Source: Deltaproteobacteria bacterium
Lineage (GTDB): Bacteria; Desulfobacterota; Dissulfuribacteria; Dissulfuribacterales; QOAL01
NCBI GenBank assembly: GCA_026992735.1
Contig: JALWYO010000132.1
Location: 1-33,358, forward strand
Direction of reading: 5' to 3'
DNA: 33,358 nucleotides
The stretch's first letter is position 1, and each line of letters begins with the position of its first letter. The notes below the pieces were generated by a model. It was not told the DNA's origin. It saw only the letters and a program-made list of their open reading frames with translations, and did not search any database. This document shows, one piece after another, positions 1 through 9,082 of this stretch. The translations under genes and the position numbers were made by a program.

Positions 1-318
1 CCGTAAGGATGGTATTGCCGAGTATCACCAAAAGGCCACTGCTGTCCTGAGCAAGATAGTAATTTCTCAAAAAGCAGGGCTAATGATTTTTGGATCCAGG
101 TAATTTCAACTCGGCAAAAAAACTTGTTTACCACAAAGGGCACGAAGACCACGAAGTGAGACTGATATAAATTCTTCGTGGTAATATATGGAAATGTGAA
201 TTACGTCTCCAAAGCCTTCAAAGCATATATTTACTGGAGAGAAACAGAACCATGGCAACCGGCAGACTGAATAAAATGCTGCCGGTTGCCATGCAAATCC
301 ATAAGCCCTTGATCAAGT

Positions 319-1150
319 TCAGTTGACCATGTAGTCGCACTGGCCGTCGCCATCAGCGTCTTCGAAACCAGAACCTTGCTTGGTGGCCGGACCCCTTGTT
401 GCCGCGACCCTGCTGCATACTGCCATCAGGCTGGGAGGAAAAACCGCCCATAGGATTACCCTTCCTGTCCACAGGACCTCTTTCATAGTCAGTGGCATTT
501 ATTGCATCCACTTCTTCCTGTGTCAGATACTGGGCGATGTAACTGATGCCAAGGTCAGCCAGTCTGGAACAGAAGGCCCTCATATGATTCCTGGAGCCCT
601 TGACCAGGTTCTGATAAACGGTCAGTATGTCATCATTATCAGCGGAAGACATCAATGCTTCCAGGTCCTTGATATCCAGATCTTCTATGGTTGCGCCTAC
701 ATGCAATGCCTCTGCAAGGCCCTGGGAACCTCTTTCCGTGAGGTTGAGATAGAGTTCCTGCACCTCTGGTGAATTAAATTGACCTGGACCCATGGCATCT
801 ACCGGGTCAGCGATGCCATACTTGTCAAGCAGGGCCTTTATGGCATCCATGTGACGCTGTTCAGACTGAGAAATCTTGTCAAAGACCGGGGCCTGAAACA
901 TGTCATAGAGGTACATATACACATCTCTTGCCAGTTTTTCCTCCTCGCGCATCTTTAACATGCCTTCCTGTTCAGCCTGGCTCAAATCCTGGTAGGGAAG
1001 CTGAGAAACCCCGGATGAGCAAGGGCAGTTGACTGCCTGCTGCTTGTTCCCGTTTGATTTGCCGTTTCCAGATGCCATGGCCGTATTCATGCTGAATCCC
1101 ATTGCCATCAATACAGTGATACAAAGATAAAATATTCCTGATCTCTTCAT
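319..1150 (-). CDS. DUF2202 (ferritin-like) domain secreted protein; annotated ORF stops at 353 but reading appears to continue to 319 after a 1-nt frameshift
   Basis: Signal peptide MKRSGIFYLCITVLMAMGFSMNTAMA, then EEKLARDVYMYLYDMF...FDKISQSEQRHMDAIKALLDKYGI typical of DUF2202. The alternative frame at the 3' end encodes ATKQGSGFEDADGDGQCDYMVN*. Confidence 0.8.
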
Positions 1151-1217
1151 TTCAAGTCTCCTTTGTTTATATGTTCTTGTTATTTATAGAAAATTTGCCG
1201 CTTTCCTTCCTGGTTTC

Positions 1218-1577
1218 TTATCTGTGCCCCCGACCATGTCCATTTCCACTGCCGGAACAGCAGCCACCTGAACCACCAGCACCCTGGCCCCATTGTCCCT
1301 GACCATAGTGATGACCTTGACCACTATTGCCACTGCCACGAGAACCCCAACCCCTGGAATATTGGGCGCGTTCTTCAGGAGAGGCTTCCTGCATCTTCTG
1401 GCGCCAGGCATCTCTGAAGGCATTTCTCTCCTCCTGAGACTTGTCCATCATGCTGCCCCTCATCTGGGAGAGTTCCTGCAGGGTGTAACTGCTGTAATCA
1501 GTTGCCATAACTGGCCCTGCCACAAAAAGCGCACATGTTGCTGCCACTAGTACCTTAGTCGTCCAATTTTTTTTCAT
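1218..1577 (-). CDS. Small periplasmic ZraP-like / Spy-like protein with Gly/His/Cys-rich tail
   Basis: Start at MKKNWTTKVLVAATCALFVAGPVMA with AGGAGG upstream (complement around 1589-1595); helical Arg/Glu/Met-rich core (MRGSMMDKSQEERNAFRDAWRQKMQEASPEERAQY) and tail GCCSGSGNGHGRGHR; sits beside a ZraSR-like pair. Confidence 0.6.
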   Translation of the reverse strand: MKKNWTTKVLVAATCALFVAGPVMATDYSSYTLQELSQMRGSMMDKSQEERNAFRDAWRQKMQEASPEERAQYSRGWGSRGSGNSGQGHHYGQGQWGQGAGGSGGCCSGSGNGHGRGHR

Positions 1578-1630
1578 CTTGTCAATTCCTCCTTGAGTGA
1601 GTTTTTTTCGTGTTTCTTGACCTATGCTAT

Positions 1631-1645
1631 TCAAGGATCGTGCCA
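1631..1645 (-). promoter_or_regulatory. Candidate sigma-54 promoter (-24/-12) for the ZraP-like/DUF2202 operon
   Basis: Minus-strand TGGCACGATCCTTGA; matches TGGCACG-N4-TTG with correct spacing, ending GA rather than GC. Confidence 0.6.
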
Positions 1646-1741
1646 AGTCGGGTTAATCAACATTTATCCTTTAAAAACAATTGATTATGTTGCGATGTTT
1701 CTGGAAACACCCCGGCACGGCTCGACAAATCCTTCCTATGG

Positions 1742-1759
1742 CTCGACAATATTGTCGAG
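1742..1759. promoter_or_regulatory. Perfect 18-bp palindrome CTCGACAATATTGTCGAG, candidate enhancer (UAS) for a sigma-54 activator
   Basis: Self-complementary over 18 nt; half-site GGCTCGACAA also at 1719-1728, 21 bp from its copy at 1740-1749. Confidence 0.6.
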
Positions 1760-1850
1760 GCGTGCGGACAGGACCGTGGCATCCAGGGCTTCTACCTGCA
1801 AGGAATCGGGTGTCCTGTAAACAAAACATAGAGAACTGCCATGGAATCCG

Positions 1851-1868
1851 TTGGTACTGTTATTGCAT
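1851..1868 (+). promoter_or_regulatory. Candidate sigma-54 promoter for the plus-strand operon
   Basis: TTGGTACTGTTATTGCAT; GG-N10-GC spacing and TTGCA element. Confidence 0.55.
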
Positions 1869-1930
1869 TTAATTGTTCGATGGAAATGTTCTGGCCCTGG
1901 TTCGCTATACTGGATATCCTGTCAGACAGT

Positions 1931-2413
1931 ATGACAACAGGCCGAATCTGTAGAAAACTGGTGATCAAATTGATTTTATCAAAATTCTTGAAATCTCTTT
2001 TCATATCTTTAATGCTTTGCATATCCAGCCATATGGCCATCGGTACCGCTCCGGCCAATGCCTCTGAACCGGTAAATGCGCTGGTAAAAGGTCTGGACCG
2101 CCAGGCAGGCACCATAATCATCCAGCCCTTTGGCAGCACTGAACAGAAAAGGGTATCCATGGACTCCCTGCAGGAATCACCTGAAGGATCGGCCAACATT
2201 ACTACAGGATCGCGAATCAGGATCTGGATATCTACAGGAAAAGATGGATCGTTCAGAGCAGACAGAATCCTGATGCTTAGACGCTGTGACTGCACGGGGA
2301 CAAGACGCAGACTCAGGATGGGGATAGGAAGGTTGGGGCATGACTCCTCATCCATGCAGCCAGGCATGGGCTGCCGCTGCCAGTGGCATATGGAAAACCG
2401 GTGTGAACAATAA
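1931..2413 (+). CDS. Small secreted hypothetical protein upstream of the sensor kinase
   Basis: In-frame ATG at 1931 gives a signal-peptide-like N-terminus (MTTGRICRKLVIKLILSKFLKSLFISLMLC...APANA); this start lies downstream of the putative promoter, unlike the ORF-track start at 1841. Confidence 0.45.
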   Translation: MTTGRICRKLVIKLILSKFLKSLFISLMLCISSHMAIGTAPANASEPVNALVKGLDRQAGTIIIQPFGSTEQKRVSMDSLQESPEGSANITTGSRIRIWISTGKDGSFRADRILMLRRCDCTGTRRRLRMGIGRLGHDSSSMQPGMGCRCQWHMENRCEQ

Positions 2414-4025
2414 GCCCATTTGCAGTTCAGAAGACAGCCGGACCTGTCCAGACCTCTGGAAGGCGAATCTTGCGGCCTTCCTCGCCATCCTTACAGTAGC
2501 AATCTCCGTTGCAGTCTGGCAAAGCCGGTACTTAGACCAGGCATTCATGGAAGATGCCAGGGATCACGCAAGGCTTGCCGCTGAGATAATCAGGCTGAAT
2601 GCACAAAACGCCATAGAGGCCAAGCAAACAAGCAGGAAAATTATTTCAAGCTTTCTCAAAAGCCAGGCCAGGTTCATCGAATATCTTCAACAGACAGAGC
2701 CGTTCACGCAGGGGGAACTCTCGGCATTTGCAGCCGAGGCAGGCCTTGCGGGAATAACCATCCTGGCACAGTTTGACAAGGCGCCTGTTGAAAGCAAAGA
2801 AGGATGGGCTGGCAAAGAAAAAGACATAAAACACCTGTGCCAGGCAGAACCTGGTCTCCATGTGAATCGGGACAGAAAGATATTCTTTTTTGTAAGCCCG
2901 GCGCGTCCCGTGAAACATCCATGTATCATTACAGGCATTGATGCAGGCAGCGTGCTGGCCATACAGGAACGAATAAGCCTTGACAACATATTGAAACAGG
3001 TCTCAGGCCTTGCAGGGGTAAAGTTTGTATACATAGCCGACCGTGAAACCGTATGCACACAGAAAAATGGCTGGGATTGCCCGCAATCAGCCAGCGGCAG
3101 AGGTGCTGTCAGCTACATGAACGGTCCTGATGGACCGGTGGTAAAGGTCCACTTTCCATTTGACAAGCAACGCCTGCTGATACTGGGAATGGATGCATCT
3201 TCCCTTCAGGAGAGACAGCATAATATATGGATTCTCTTGGGGATCTTCTCTATGGCTTTATGCCTGGCAGGGGGACTGGTAACGTGGTGGCTTTACAGGC
3301 ATCAGGCCGCATATCTTGCCAGGATGCAGGATTACGACAGGCAGCTCCTGGAAAAACGCCACGAGGCCAGCCTTGGACGCTCTGCCGCAATCATTGCCCA
3401 TGAGATAAGAAACCCGCTGAACAGTGTCTCCATGGGGATACAGAAACTCATCATAAATTCAGACAGTCTGTCTGGCAAACAGGCCGATATCCTGAGACTT
3501 CTGCAAGGCGAACTGGCCCGGACAGAGAAAATCATAGCCGGGCTGCTGAGTTATGCCAGGCCCATCACGCCGGACAGGCGCCCCCTGCTGCTCTCCGGGG
3601 AGATCAGGAAGGCCCTGTCCAGCCTTGAAGCAAGGCACCGGAGGCGCAATACAGGAATAGACCTGAAAATCATGGATGAAATCCAGGTGACTGCCGACCC
3701 ATTACTGATAAGGCAGGTATTTGAAAATACCATAGGCAATGCAATGGAGGCACAGCCTGAGGGAGGAACCATATCCATAGAACTTTCCACATGGAACGGA
3801 TATCAGACAGTGAGGATATCCAACAAGGGAGATGTGCCTGGAGCAGAATTCATGCGCCACATATTTGAACCATATACCACCGGCAAAACCAAGGGGACGG
3901 GCCTGGGGCTTGCCATCTGCAGGCGTATCATTGCAGCTCATTCCGGCTATATCAGGGCCTGGACAGAAAACGATACCTTTTTCCTGGAAATAGGCATTCC
4001 CCTGCAAGAGGATACTGGAGGCTGA
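2403..4025 (+). CDS. Membrane sensor histidine kinase, ZraS-like
   Basis: Two TM segments flanking a periplasmic domain; HEIRNPLNSVSMGIQKL H-box, NAMEAQPEGG N-box, GTGLGLAICRRI G-box; GTG start at 2403 overlapping the upstream stop. Confidence 0.8.
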   Translation: MNNKPICSSEDSRTCPDLWKANLAAFLAILTVAISVAVWQSRYLDQAFMEDARDHARLAAEIIRLNAQNAIEAKQTSRKIISSFLKSQARFIEYLQQTEPFTQGELSAFAAEAGLAGITILAQFDKAPVESKEGWAGKEKDIKHLCQAEPGLHVNRDRKIFFFVSPARPVKHPCIITGIDAGSVLAIQERISLDNILKQVSGLAGVKFVYIADRETVCTQKNGWDCPQSASGRGAVSYMNGPDGPVVKVHFPFDKQRLLILGMDASSLQERQHNIWILLGIFSMALCLAGGLVTWWLYRHQAAYLARMQDYDRQLLEKRHEASLGRSAAIIAHEIRNPLNSVSMGIQKLIINSDSLSGKQADILRLLQGELARTEKIIAGLLSYARPITPDRRPLLLSGEIRKALSSLEARHRRRNTGIDLKIMDEIQVTADPLLIRQVFENTIGNAMEAQPEGGTISIELSTWNGYQTVRISNKGDVPGAEFMRHIFEPYTTGKTKGTGLGLAICRRIIAAHSGYIRAWTENDTFFLEIGIPLQEDTGG

Positions 4026-4029
4026 TTAC

Positions 4030-5364
4030 ATGAAGATCCTGATAGTAGACGATGAGCCAGTCCAGAGGACTATCCTGAAGCAGTTCCTGGAAGAACAGGG
4101 TTTTCGGGTGGCGGAAGCGGAAGACGGGGCACAGGCCGTATCCCTGTTTAGAAAGGAATTCATGCCCATTGTACTGCTTGATCATCGAATGCCAGACATG
4201 AATGGTGACAAGGTACTTGCCATGCTGAAGGAGATAAATCCCACAGCCAGGGTAATAATGATAACGGCCTATGGAGCCGTGGATACTGCCGTAAACTGCA
4301 TGAAGCTCGGTGCGTCTGATTTCCTGGAAAAGCCGGTGGATCTCGAACTGCTCATGGAGAAGATAAGGGTCCTGGCCAATGATATAGAGACCGATTCAGA
4401 TATTCGGGCAGTCAGCAGGGGAATAGAGAAGACAAAGCTGCCAGGCACGTTCATAGGCAACAGCCCTCTGATGAAGGAAGCGGTATCCACGGCAAGCAGG
4501 GTGGCGCCAACACCCTGGCCGGTGCTCATCTACGGGGAAACAGGCACCGGGAAGGAGCTCATGGCAAGGCTGGTCCATGAGCTGAGCCCGAGAAAAAATG
4601 AGCATTTCATGGATGTCAACTGTGCGGCAATACCTGAAAACCTCTTTGAAAGCGAGTTGTTCGGCCATGTCAAGGGTGCGTTTACCGGGGCTGCGAAGGA
4701 CAAAAAGGGCATATTTGAATTCGCCAAGGGGGGCACTGTCTTTCTGGATGAGATTGGCGAGATGCCGGAGCAGCTCCAGGCAAAAATGCTCAGGGTCCTG
4801 CAGGAACAGCAGATGACCCCTGTCGGAGGTCTTAGGCCCATAAAGCTGGACGTGAGGATTGTCGCAGCCACAAACAGGAATCTCAAAAGGCTCATTGACC
4901 AGGGACAATTCAGACAGGACCTGTACTTCCGCCTGAATGTATTCGAGATTCATCTGCCTCCCCTGAGGGAGAGAAGGGAGGACATACCCGAACTCGCCAC
5001 CTTCTTCCTCGAAAAATACGGGACAGGCTCCATGGACATTTCTCACGAGGCCATGGATATGCTGATCAAATACGACTGGCCGGGAAATGTCAGGGAACTG
5101 GAGCACATTATCCAGCGGCTGGTTACCCTGTGCCGGGGCAATGTGATAAGGGGTTCTGACATACCTGTTGACCTGCAACACCAGTCTGAAGGCCCGGCAG
5201 ACCTGGAAGCGCGTATCATGAAGCTGGAAAAGGAAGAGATAATGAAGGCCCTGAGGGCCAATGACTGGGTACAGACAAGGGCTGCAGAAATGCTGGGCAT
5301 CAGCGAGAGGGTGTTGAGATACAAGATGAAAAAATACGGCATCTCAAAAAAGGGGCGGGCCTGA
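4030..5364 (+). CDS. Sigma-54-dependent response regulator, ZraR/AtoC-like
   Basis: Receiver ILIVDDEPVQRTIL; GETGTGKELMA Walker A; ESELFGHVKGAFTGA (GAFTGA motif); FLDEIGEMP; C-terminal Fis-type HTH. Confidence 0.9.
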   Translation: MKILIVDDEPVQRTILKQFLEEQGFRVAEAEDGAQAVSLFRKEFMPIVLLDHRMPDMNGDKVLAMLKEINPTARVIMITAYGAVDTAVNCMKLGASDFLEKPVDLELLMEKIRVLANDIETDSDIRAVSRGIEKTKLPGTFIGNSPLMKEAVSTASRVAPTPWPVLIYGETGTGKELMARLVHELSPRKNEHFMDVNCAAIPENLFESELFGHVKGAFTGAAKDKKGIFEFAKGGTVFLDEIGEMPEQLQAKMLRVLQEQQMTPVGGLRPIKLDVRIVAATNRNLKRLIDQGQFRQDLYFRLNVFEIHLPPLRERREDIPELATFFLEKYGTGSMDISHEAMDMLIKYDWPGNVRELEHIIQRLVTLCRGNVIRGSDIPVDLQHQSEGPADLEARIMKLEKEEIMKALRANDWVQTRAAEMLGISERVLRYKMKKYGISKKGRA

Positions 5365-5365
5365 C

Positions 5366-6064
5366 ATGGCAGAAGGCCACAGGCAGCGCCTGCGCAACAG
5401 GTTCCTGGAATACGGCCTCGACTCCTTCACGGACGAAGAGATAGTAGAGATGCTGCTGGCCCTTGGAACCCCTAGAAAGGACTGCAAGAAACAGGCAAGA
5501 GAGCTGTGCAGCCGCTTTGGCTCCCTTGCCCTTGTACTGGAGGCTGACATTGACGAGCTGAGAAAGACGAGGGGCATAGGCCCGAATAATGCCTTTGCAG
5601 TCAAATTCATCCACGAGGTAGCGCGGAGGTTTCTGAAACAGAGGCTGAAAGAACGGCAGCAGGTACATTCAGCAGCAGACATGGTGGACTACCTGTGCCA
5701 CAGCCTTTCCTTCAGGGACAGGGAGATATTCATAACAGCATTCCTGGACGCAGCCAATGCTGTCATAGACATAGAGGAGGTCTTTGCCGGCACGGCAGAC
5801 AAGGCAGCGGTCTATCCCAGGGAAATCATGCGAAAGGCATTGCTGAAAAACGCAACCGGCCTCATATTTGCCCATAATCACCCATCAGGGTCCCTGAAAC
5901 CTTCAATGGCGGACAGGGAGATAACCAGCCAGCTCGTAAGTGCAGCCAAGGTGCTTGGCATCAGGGTCCTGGACCATATCATTGTAGGCGGCCCTTCAGA
6001 CTATTTCAGCTTTGCGGAAAACGGCCTGATGCCTCCTGTCTTGAAAAGAGGGGAAACAATGTAG
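5366..6064 (+). CDS. radC: RadC family JAB-domain protein
   Basis: HNHPSG...S..D JAMM motif (LIFAHNHPSGSLKPSMADREITSQL), N-terminal HhH-like region (TRGIGPNNAFAVK). Confidence 0.9.
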   Translation: MAEGHRQRLRNRFLEYGLDSFTDEEIVEMLLALGTPRKDCKKQARELCSRFGSLALVLEADIDELRKTRGIGPNNAFAVKFIHEVARRFLKQRLKERQQVHSAADMVDYLCHSLSFRDREIFITAFLDAANAVIDIEEVFAGTADKAAVYPREIMRKALLKNATGLIFAHNHPSGSLKPSMADREITSQLVSAAKVLGIRVLDHIIVGGPSDYFSFAENGLMPPVLKRGETM

Positions 6065-6175
6065 ACGGATGAATATATTTGTGGTTCTGAATTATATAAC
6101 CCTCTTGCGTTTAGTAAACAAAGATTATATGCTAAATGATATTTATTTTGAACTTTTAAGGAATGGGGGGTATAT

Positions 6176-6601
6176 ATGAAAACTGTAATAGCGTGTAACT
6201 GTGTCCTGCTTATTATGGCAATGGCTGTGCTGACATGCGCTTATGCCATGACTCCTCAAGATTTCCAAAGAGCCGCAGAAAGGGCTGGGATCGACAGGGC
6301 TGTTGTGGATGCGCTTGCCGAGGGAATGGCTCCGGCCAAGATAGTCGAAGAAGCACTCAAGATCAAGGGAATGAAGTCCCAGGCGGTGCTAGCTGCCCTG
6401 TGCAAGGCAGGTGTTGACAAGGAAACCCTGGCAAAGGCTGCTGAGAAAAACCATGTTCCAGAGGTAATCTTTACATCAGCATGCAGGGAGTGTTCTATAT
6501 GGAAAGAGAACCACCCTCTGGCCATGGGGCCACATATACCAGGACATCCCGGTGGAAAACACAGGCACTCAGAGCCTTACACCAGCCAGTCAAGATTTTA
6601 A
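6176..6601 (+). CDS. Small secreted hypothetical protein
   Basis: Signal peptide MKTVIACNCVLLIMAMAVLTCAYA; two Cys near the C-terminus (CREC); preceded by GGAATGGGGGG. Confidence 0.6.
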   Translation: MKTVIACNCVLLIMAMAVLTCAYAMTPQDFQRAAERAGIDRAVVDALAEGMAPAKIVEEALKIKGMKSQAVLAALCKAGVDKETLAKAAEKNHVPEVIFTSACRECSIWKENHPLAMGPHIPGHPGGKHRHSEPYTSQSRF

Positions 6602-6769
6602 AAAACACCGGCGTCAACTTGGAGACAGAAATTATTGAGCCAACACGCGGCAGGCTTTCATTAACGGTACTGTTTGGTCAGGTCTGGAGATGGTCTGTAG
6701 CTGTACTGATTACCGGAAAGACCTGTTGCCATTGTCTACAAATTCAAGACAGAGGGAGGACACTGCATA

Positions 6770-8152
6770 ATGAAGGGGCTGATTCCAAAACATGAAAAAC
6801 GGGGAGTGGACCGGGTATATTTTTTTTTTATAGCCTTGCTATTTGTATCCCTTCCAATGAGTTTTGCAAATGCGGAAGAAGAGGCAGTACCAGCATCTGT
6901 TCAAAACGATCTGCATGGCCAGGCCGATGACTCTATCAAGATAACAACTCTTAACCCCGATGAACACATCAGCTCGACCACTGTCTTCGGCAGAAAGGGC
7001 GGCTACATCCACCCATTCATGTCTGTGAAATTAGAATCATCGGACAACATAAACTTTACCCACGACCATGAAAAACATGACTGGACAGTGATCTACAGCC
7101 CTGGCATCTGGCTTGCCTCTCCAGCTAAAAAAAGGATATATTTTGACCTGGACACGGCAACAATATCTCCCAATGGCCTTTACCACCAGGTAAACATACC
7201 GGAATCATTTACCCGCTACCAGGCCTACCTGCTCTACCTTGCCGATCTCGAAGATTTCCATAACTACAATGAGAGGGATACTGTCAAGCAAACAGTGGAC
7301 TCCTATTTTCAGTACAACCTGAGAGGCGGCCTCTCCACCAGCCTTTATTACAAGTTTCTGGACACGGAAGATCCCCTTGCTTATGACTACCGCACCGGTC
7401 GGCCTACAACAGACGTGGAGAAATACGTAAGCAGTCTCCTGGGCGTAGTGCTGGAACACAGGATCGGGGAGAAATTCCGTGTAAAAGGAGAGTACAACAA
7501 TTACTACTTGCACTATGATGAGGATTTCAGCGAGGGCAAGAACAGGATGGACAATTCCGGCTCCGCGTACCTCTACTATGACTATACTCCCAAAACCGCG
7601 TTTTTCGGCCAGTACCAGTACACAGATGTCCACTACTACAACTACAAGATACAGGACAGCTCCCAGCACTACGGGTACCTTGGTATTGACTGGAAGGCCA
7701 GCGAAAAGGTGCGGCTGCAGGGGAAAGTGGGGTTTGTCTACAGGGACAGCGATAATCCTGACGGGCATACTGTTACAGACCCGACATTTGAATTGACCTA
7801 TGATCACAAGCTTACGGAAAAGAGCAAGGTAAAACTTTTTACAGCTTACAAAATCAATGAATCCAGCATCTCTACTGCGGCATATTCCAAGGACAGTCTG
7901 GTAAGGCTGAATCTCTACCACGCATTCACAGCGAAGATTGAAGGGTCGATGTTTTTTGATTATACACACAGCAAGTTTCATGGCATCCACAGGACTGACG
8001 ACTATATCAGGGTTGGGCCAAGACTCCACTACATCGTAAAGAAGTGGCTCAAGACGGATCTTGGCTACACCTATTACAAAAACATATCAGACTATGACCT
8101 GGATGAATTTGATGCCAATATCTTTTTCCTGAGGGCTTCCATTGGTTTTTAA
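6770..8152 (+). CDS. Outer-membrane beta-barrel protein of an exopolysaccharide locus
   Basis: Signal peptide, many alternating aromatic beta-strands, C-terminal aromatic FFLRASIGF; immediately precedes a Wza homologue. Confidence 0.75.
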   Translation: MKGLIPKHEKRGVDRVYFFFIALLFVSLPMSFANAEEEAVPASVQNDLHGQADDSIKITTLNPDEHISSTTVFGRKGGYIHPFMSVKLESSDNINFTHDHEKHDWTVIYSPGIWLASPAKKRIYFDLDTATISPNGLYHQVNIPESFTRYQAYLLYLADLEDFHNYNERDTVKQTVDSYFQYNLRGGLSTSLYYKFLDTEDPLAYDYRTGRPTTDVEKYVSSLLGVVLEHRIGEKFRVKGEYNNYYLHYDEDFSEGKNRMDNSGSAYLYYDYTPKTAFFGQYQYTDVHYYNYKIQDSSQHYGYLGIDWKASEKVRLQGKVGFVYRDSDNPDGHTVTDPTFELTYDHKLTEKSKVKLFTAYKINESSISTAAYSKDSLVRLNLYHAFTAKIEGSMFFDYTHSKFHGIHRTDDYIRVGPRLHYIVKKWLKTDLGYTYYKNISDYDLDEFDANIFFLRASIGF

Positions 8153-8960
8153 CAGTTTTATGCGTCTTGCAGGCTTTATATTTTCAGTGCTTCTTGTAAT
8201 TTTAATCTTTTCCCCAACCAGCTGCCTTGCAAAATCCAGGGGTTATGTTGTCGGCAAGGGAGACGTGTTAAAGATAACGGTATATGACTATCCTGATCTT
8301 GAAACCAAGGTCAGGGTAAACGGAGACGGCCAGATACTAATGCCTCTCCTTGGCCATGTGGAGGTGGCAGGCCTGACGGTATCCCAGATATCCAGGAAGC
8401 TGGCAAAGATGCTTGCAAACGGCTACCTGGTAAACCCCCAAGTCAATGTCTTTATCGAGGAATATGGCAGCAAGAAGGTGGTGATACTTGGCATGGTCAA
8501 CCACCCCGGCCTCTACACAATAAACGGTCCCTCCAGCCTACTGGAGCTGATATCAAAGGCCGGGGGGCTTTCCATGGATGCGGGTAATGACGTTACGGTA
8601 AAGAGGACCGAACCTGACGGCAGTGAAAAGACTATACATATAGATCTCAAGGCCCTCATGCAGGGCGGGGATCTGTCTCTTAATATACAGATGAGAGACG
8701 GAGACAAGGTGTATGTCTCAAAGGCGGGAATGGTCTACGTTACCGGAGAGGTAAAAAAGCCGGATGCCTACAAGATAGACAAGGGCACCACTGTCATAAA
8801 GGCGATTGCCCTTGCCGGGGGCTTTACAGGCAAGGCGGCAAAGGGTTCTGTTAAGATCATCCGGGTAAAAGATGGCAAAAAAATGGTGCTTAAAGATGTG
8901 CCGATGGATACCCCGGTGTTGCCAGACGATGTCATAGTTGTTCCAGAAAGCTTTTTCTAA
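8142..8960 (+). CDS. Polysaccharide export protein, Wza-like (Poly_export + SLBB)
   Basis: YVVGKGDVLKITVYDYPDLETKVRVNGDGQILMPLLGHVEVAGLTVSQI; SLBB repeats (VVILGMVNHPGLYTI, VYVTGEVKKPDAYKI). Confidence 0.9.
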   Translation: MVFNSFMRLAGFIFSVLLVILIFSPTSCLAKSRGYVVGKGDVLKITVYDYPDLETKVRVNGDGQILMPLLGHVEVAGLTVSQISRKLAKMLANGYLVNPQVNVFIEEYGSKKVVILGMVNHPGLYTINGPSSLLELISKAGGLSMDAGNDVTVKRTEPDGSEKTIHIDLKALMQGGDLSLNIQMRDGDKVYVSKAGMVYVTGEVKKPDAYKIDKGTTVIKAIALAGGFTGKAAKGSVKIIRVKDGKKMVLKDVPMDTPVLPDDVIVVPESFF

Positions 8961-9082
8961 ATAATTTCCAAGTCTTGGTTATCGAACTTCCAGTAAATCC
9001 TTTTAACCATAAAGCAGTGCAATCACGATGGGCATCAAGAGACCTTGATGACTACTTCACGATACTGAGCGAGAATTAATAA

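Noticed and set aside
1-103. Open frame RKDGIAEYHQKATAVLSKIVISQKAGLMIFGSR* at the left edge
   Set aside because: Too short to decide whether it is a CDS end.
4396-5181. Long minus-strand ORF of 261 aa opposite the response regulator
   Set aside because: Fully antisense to a strongly supported sigma-54 activator gene; coding-strand shadow.
6481-6795. Plus-strand 104-aa ORF
   Set aside because: Out of frame over the end of 6176-6601, no plausible RBS or domain.
7205-8029. Minus-strand 274-aa ORF opposite the beta-barrel gene
   Set aside because: Antisense shadow of a well-supported CDS.
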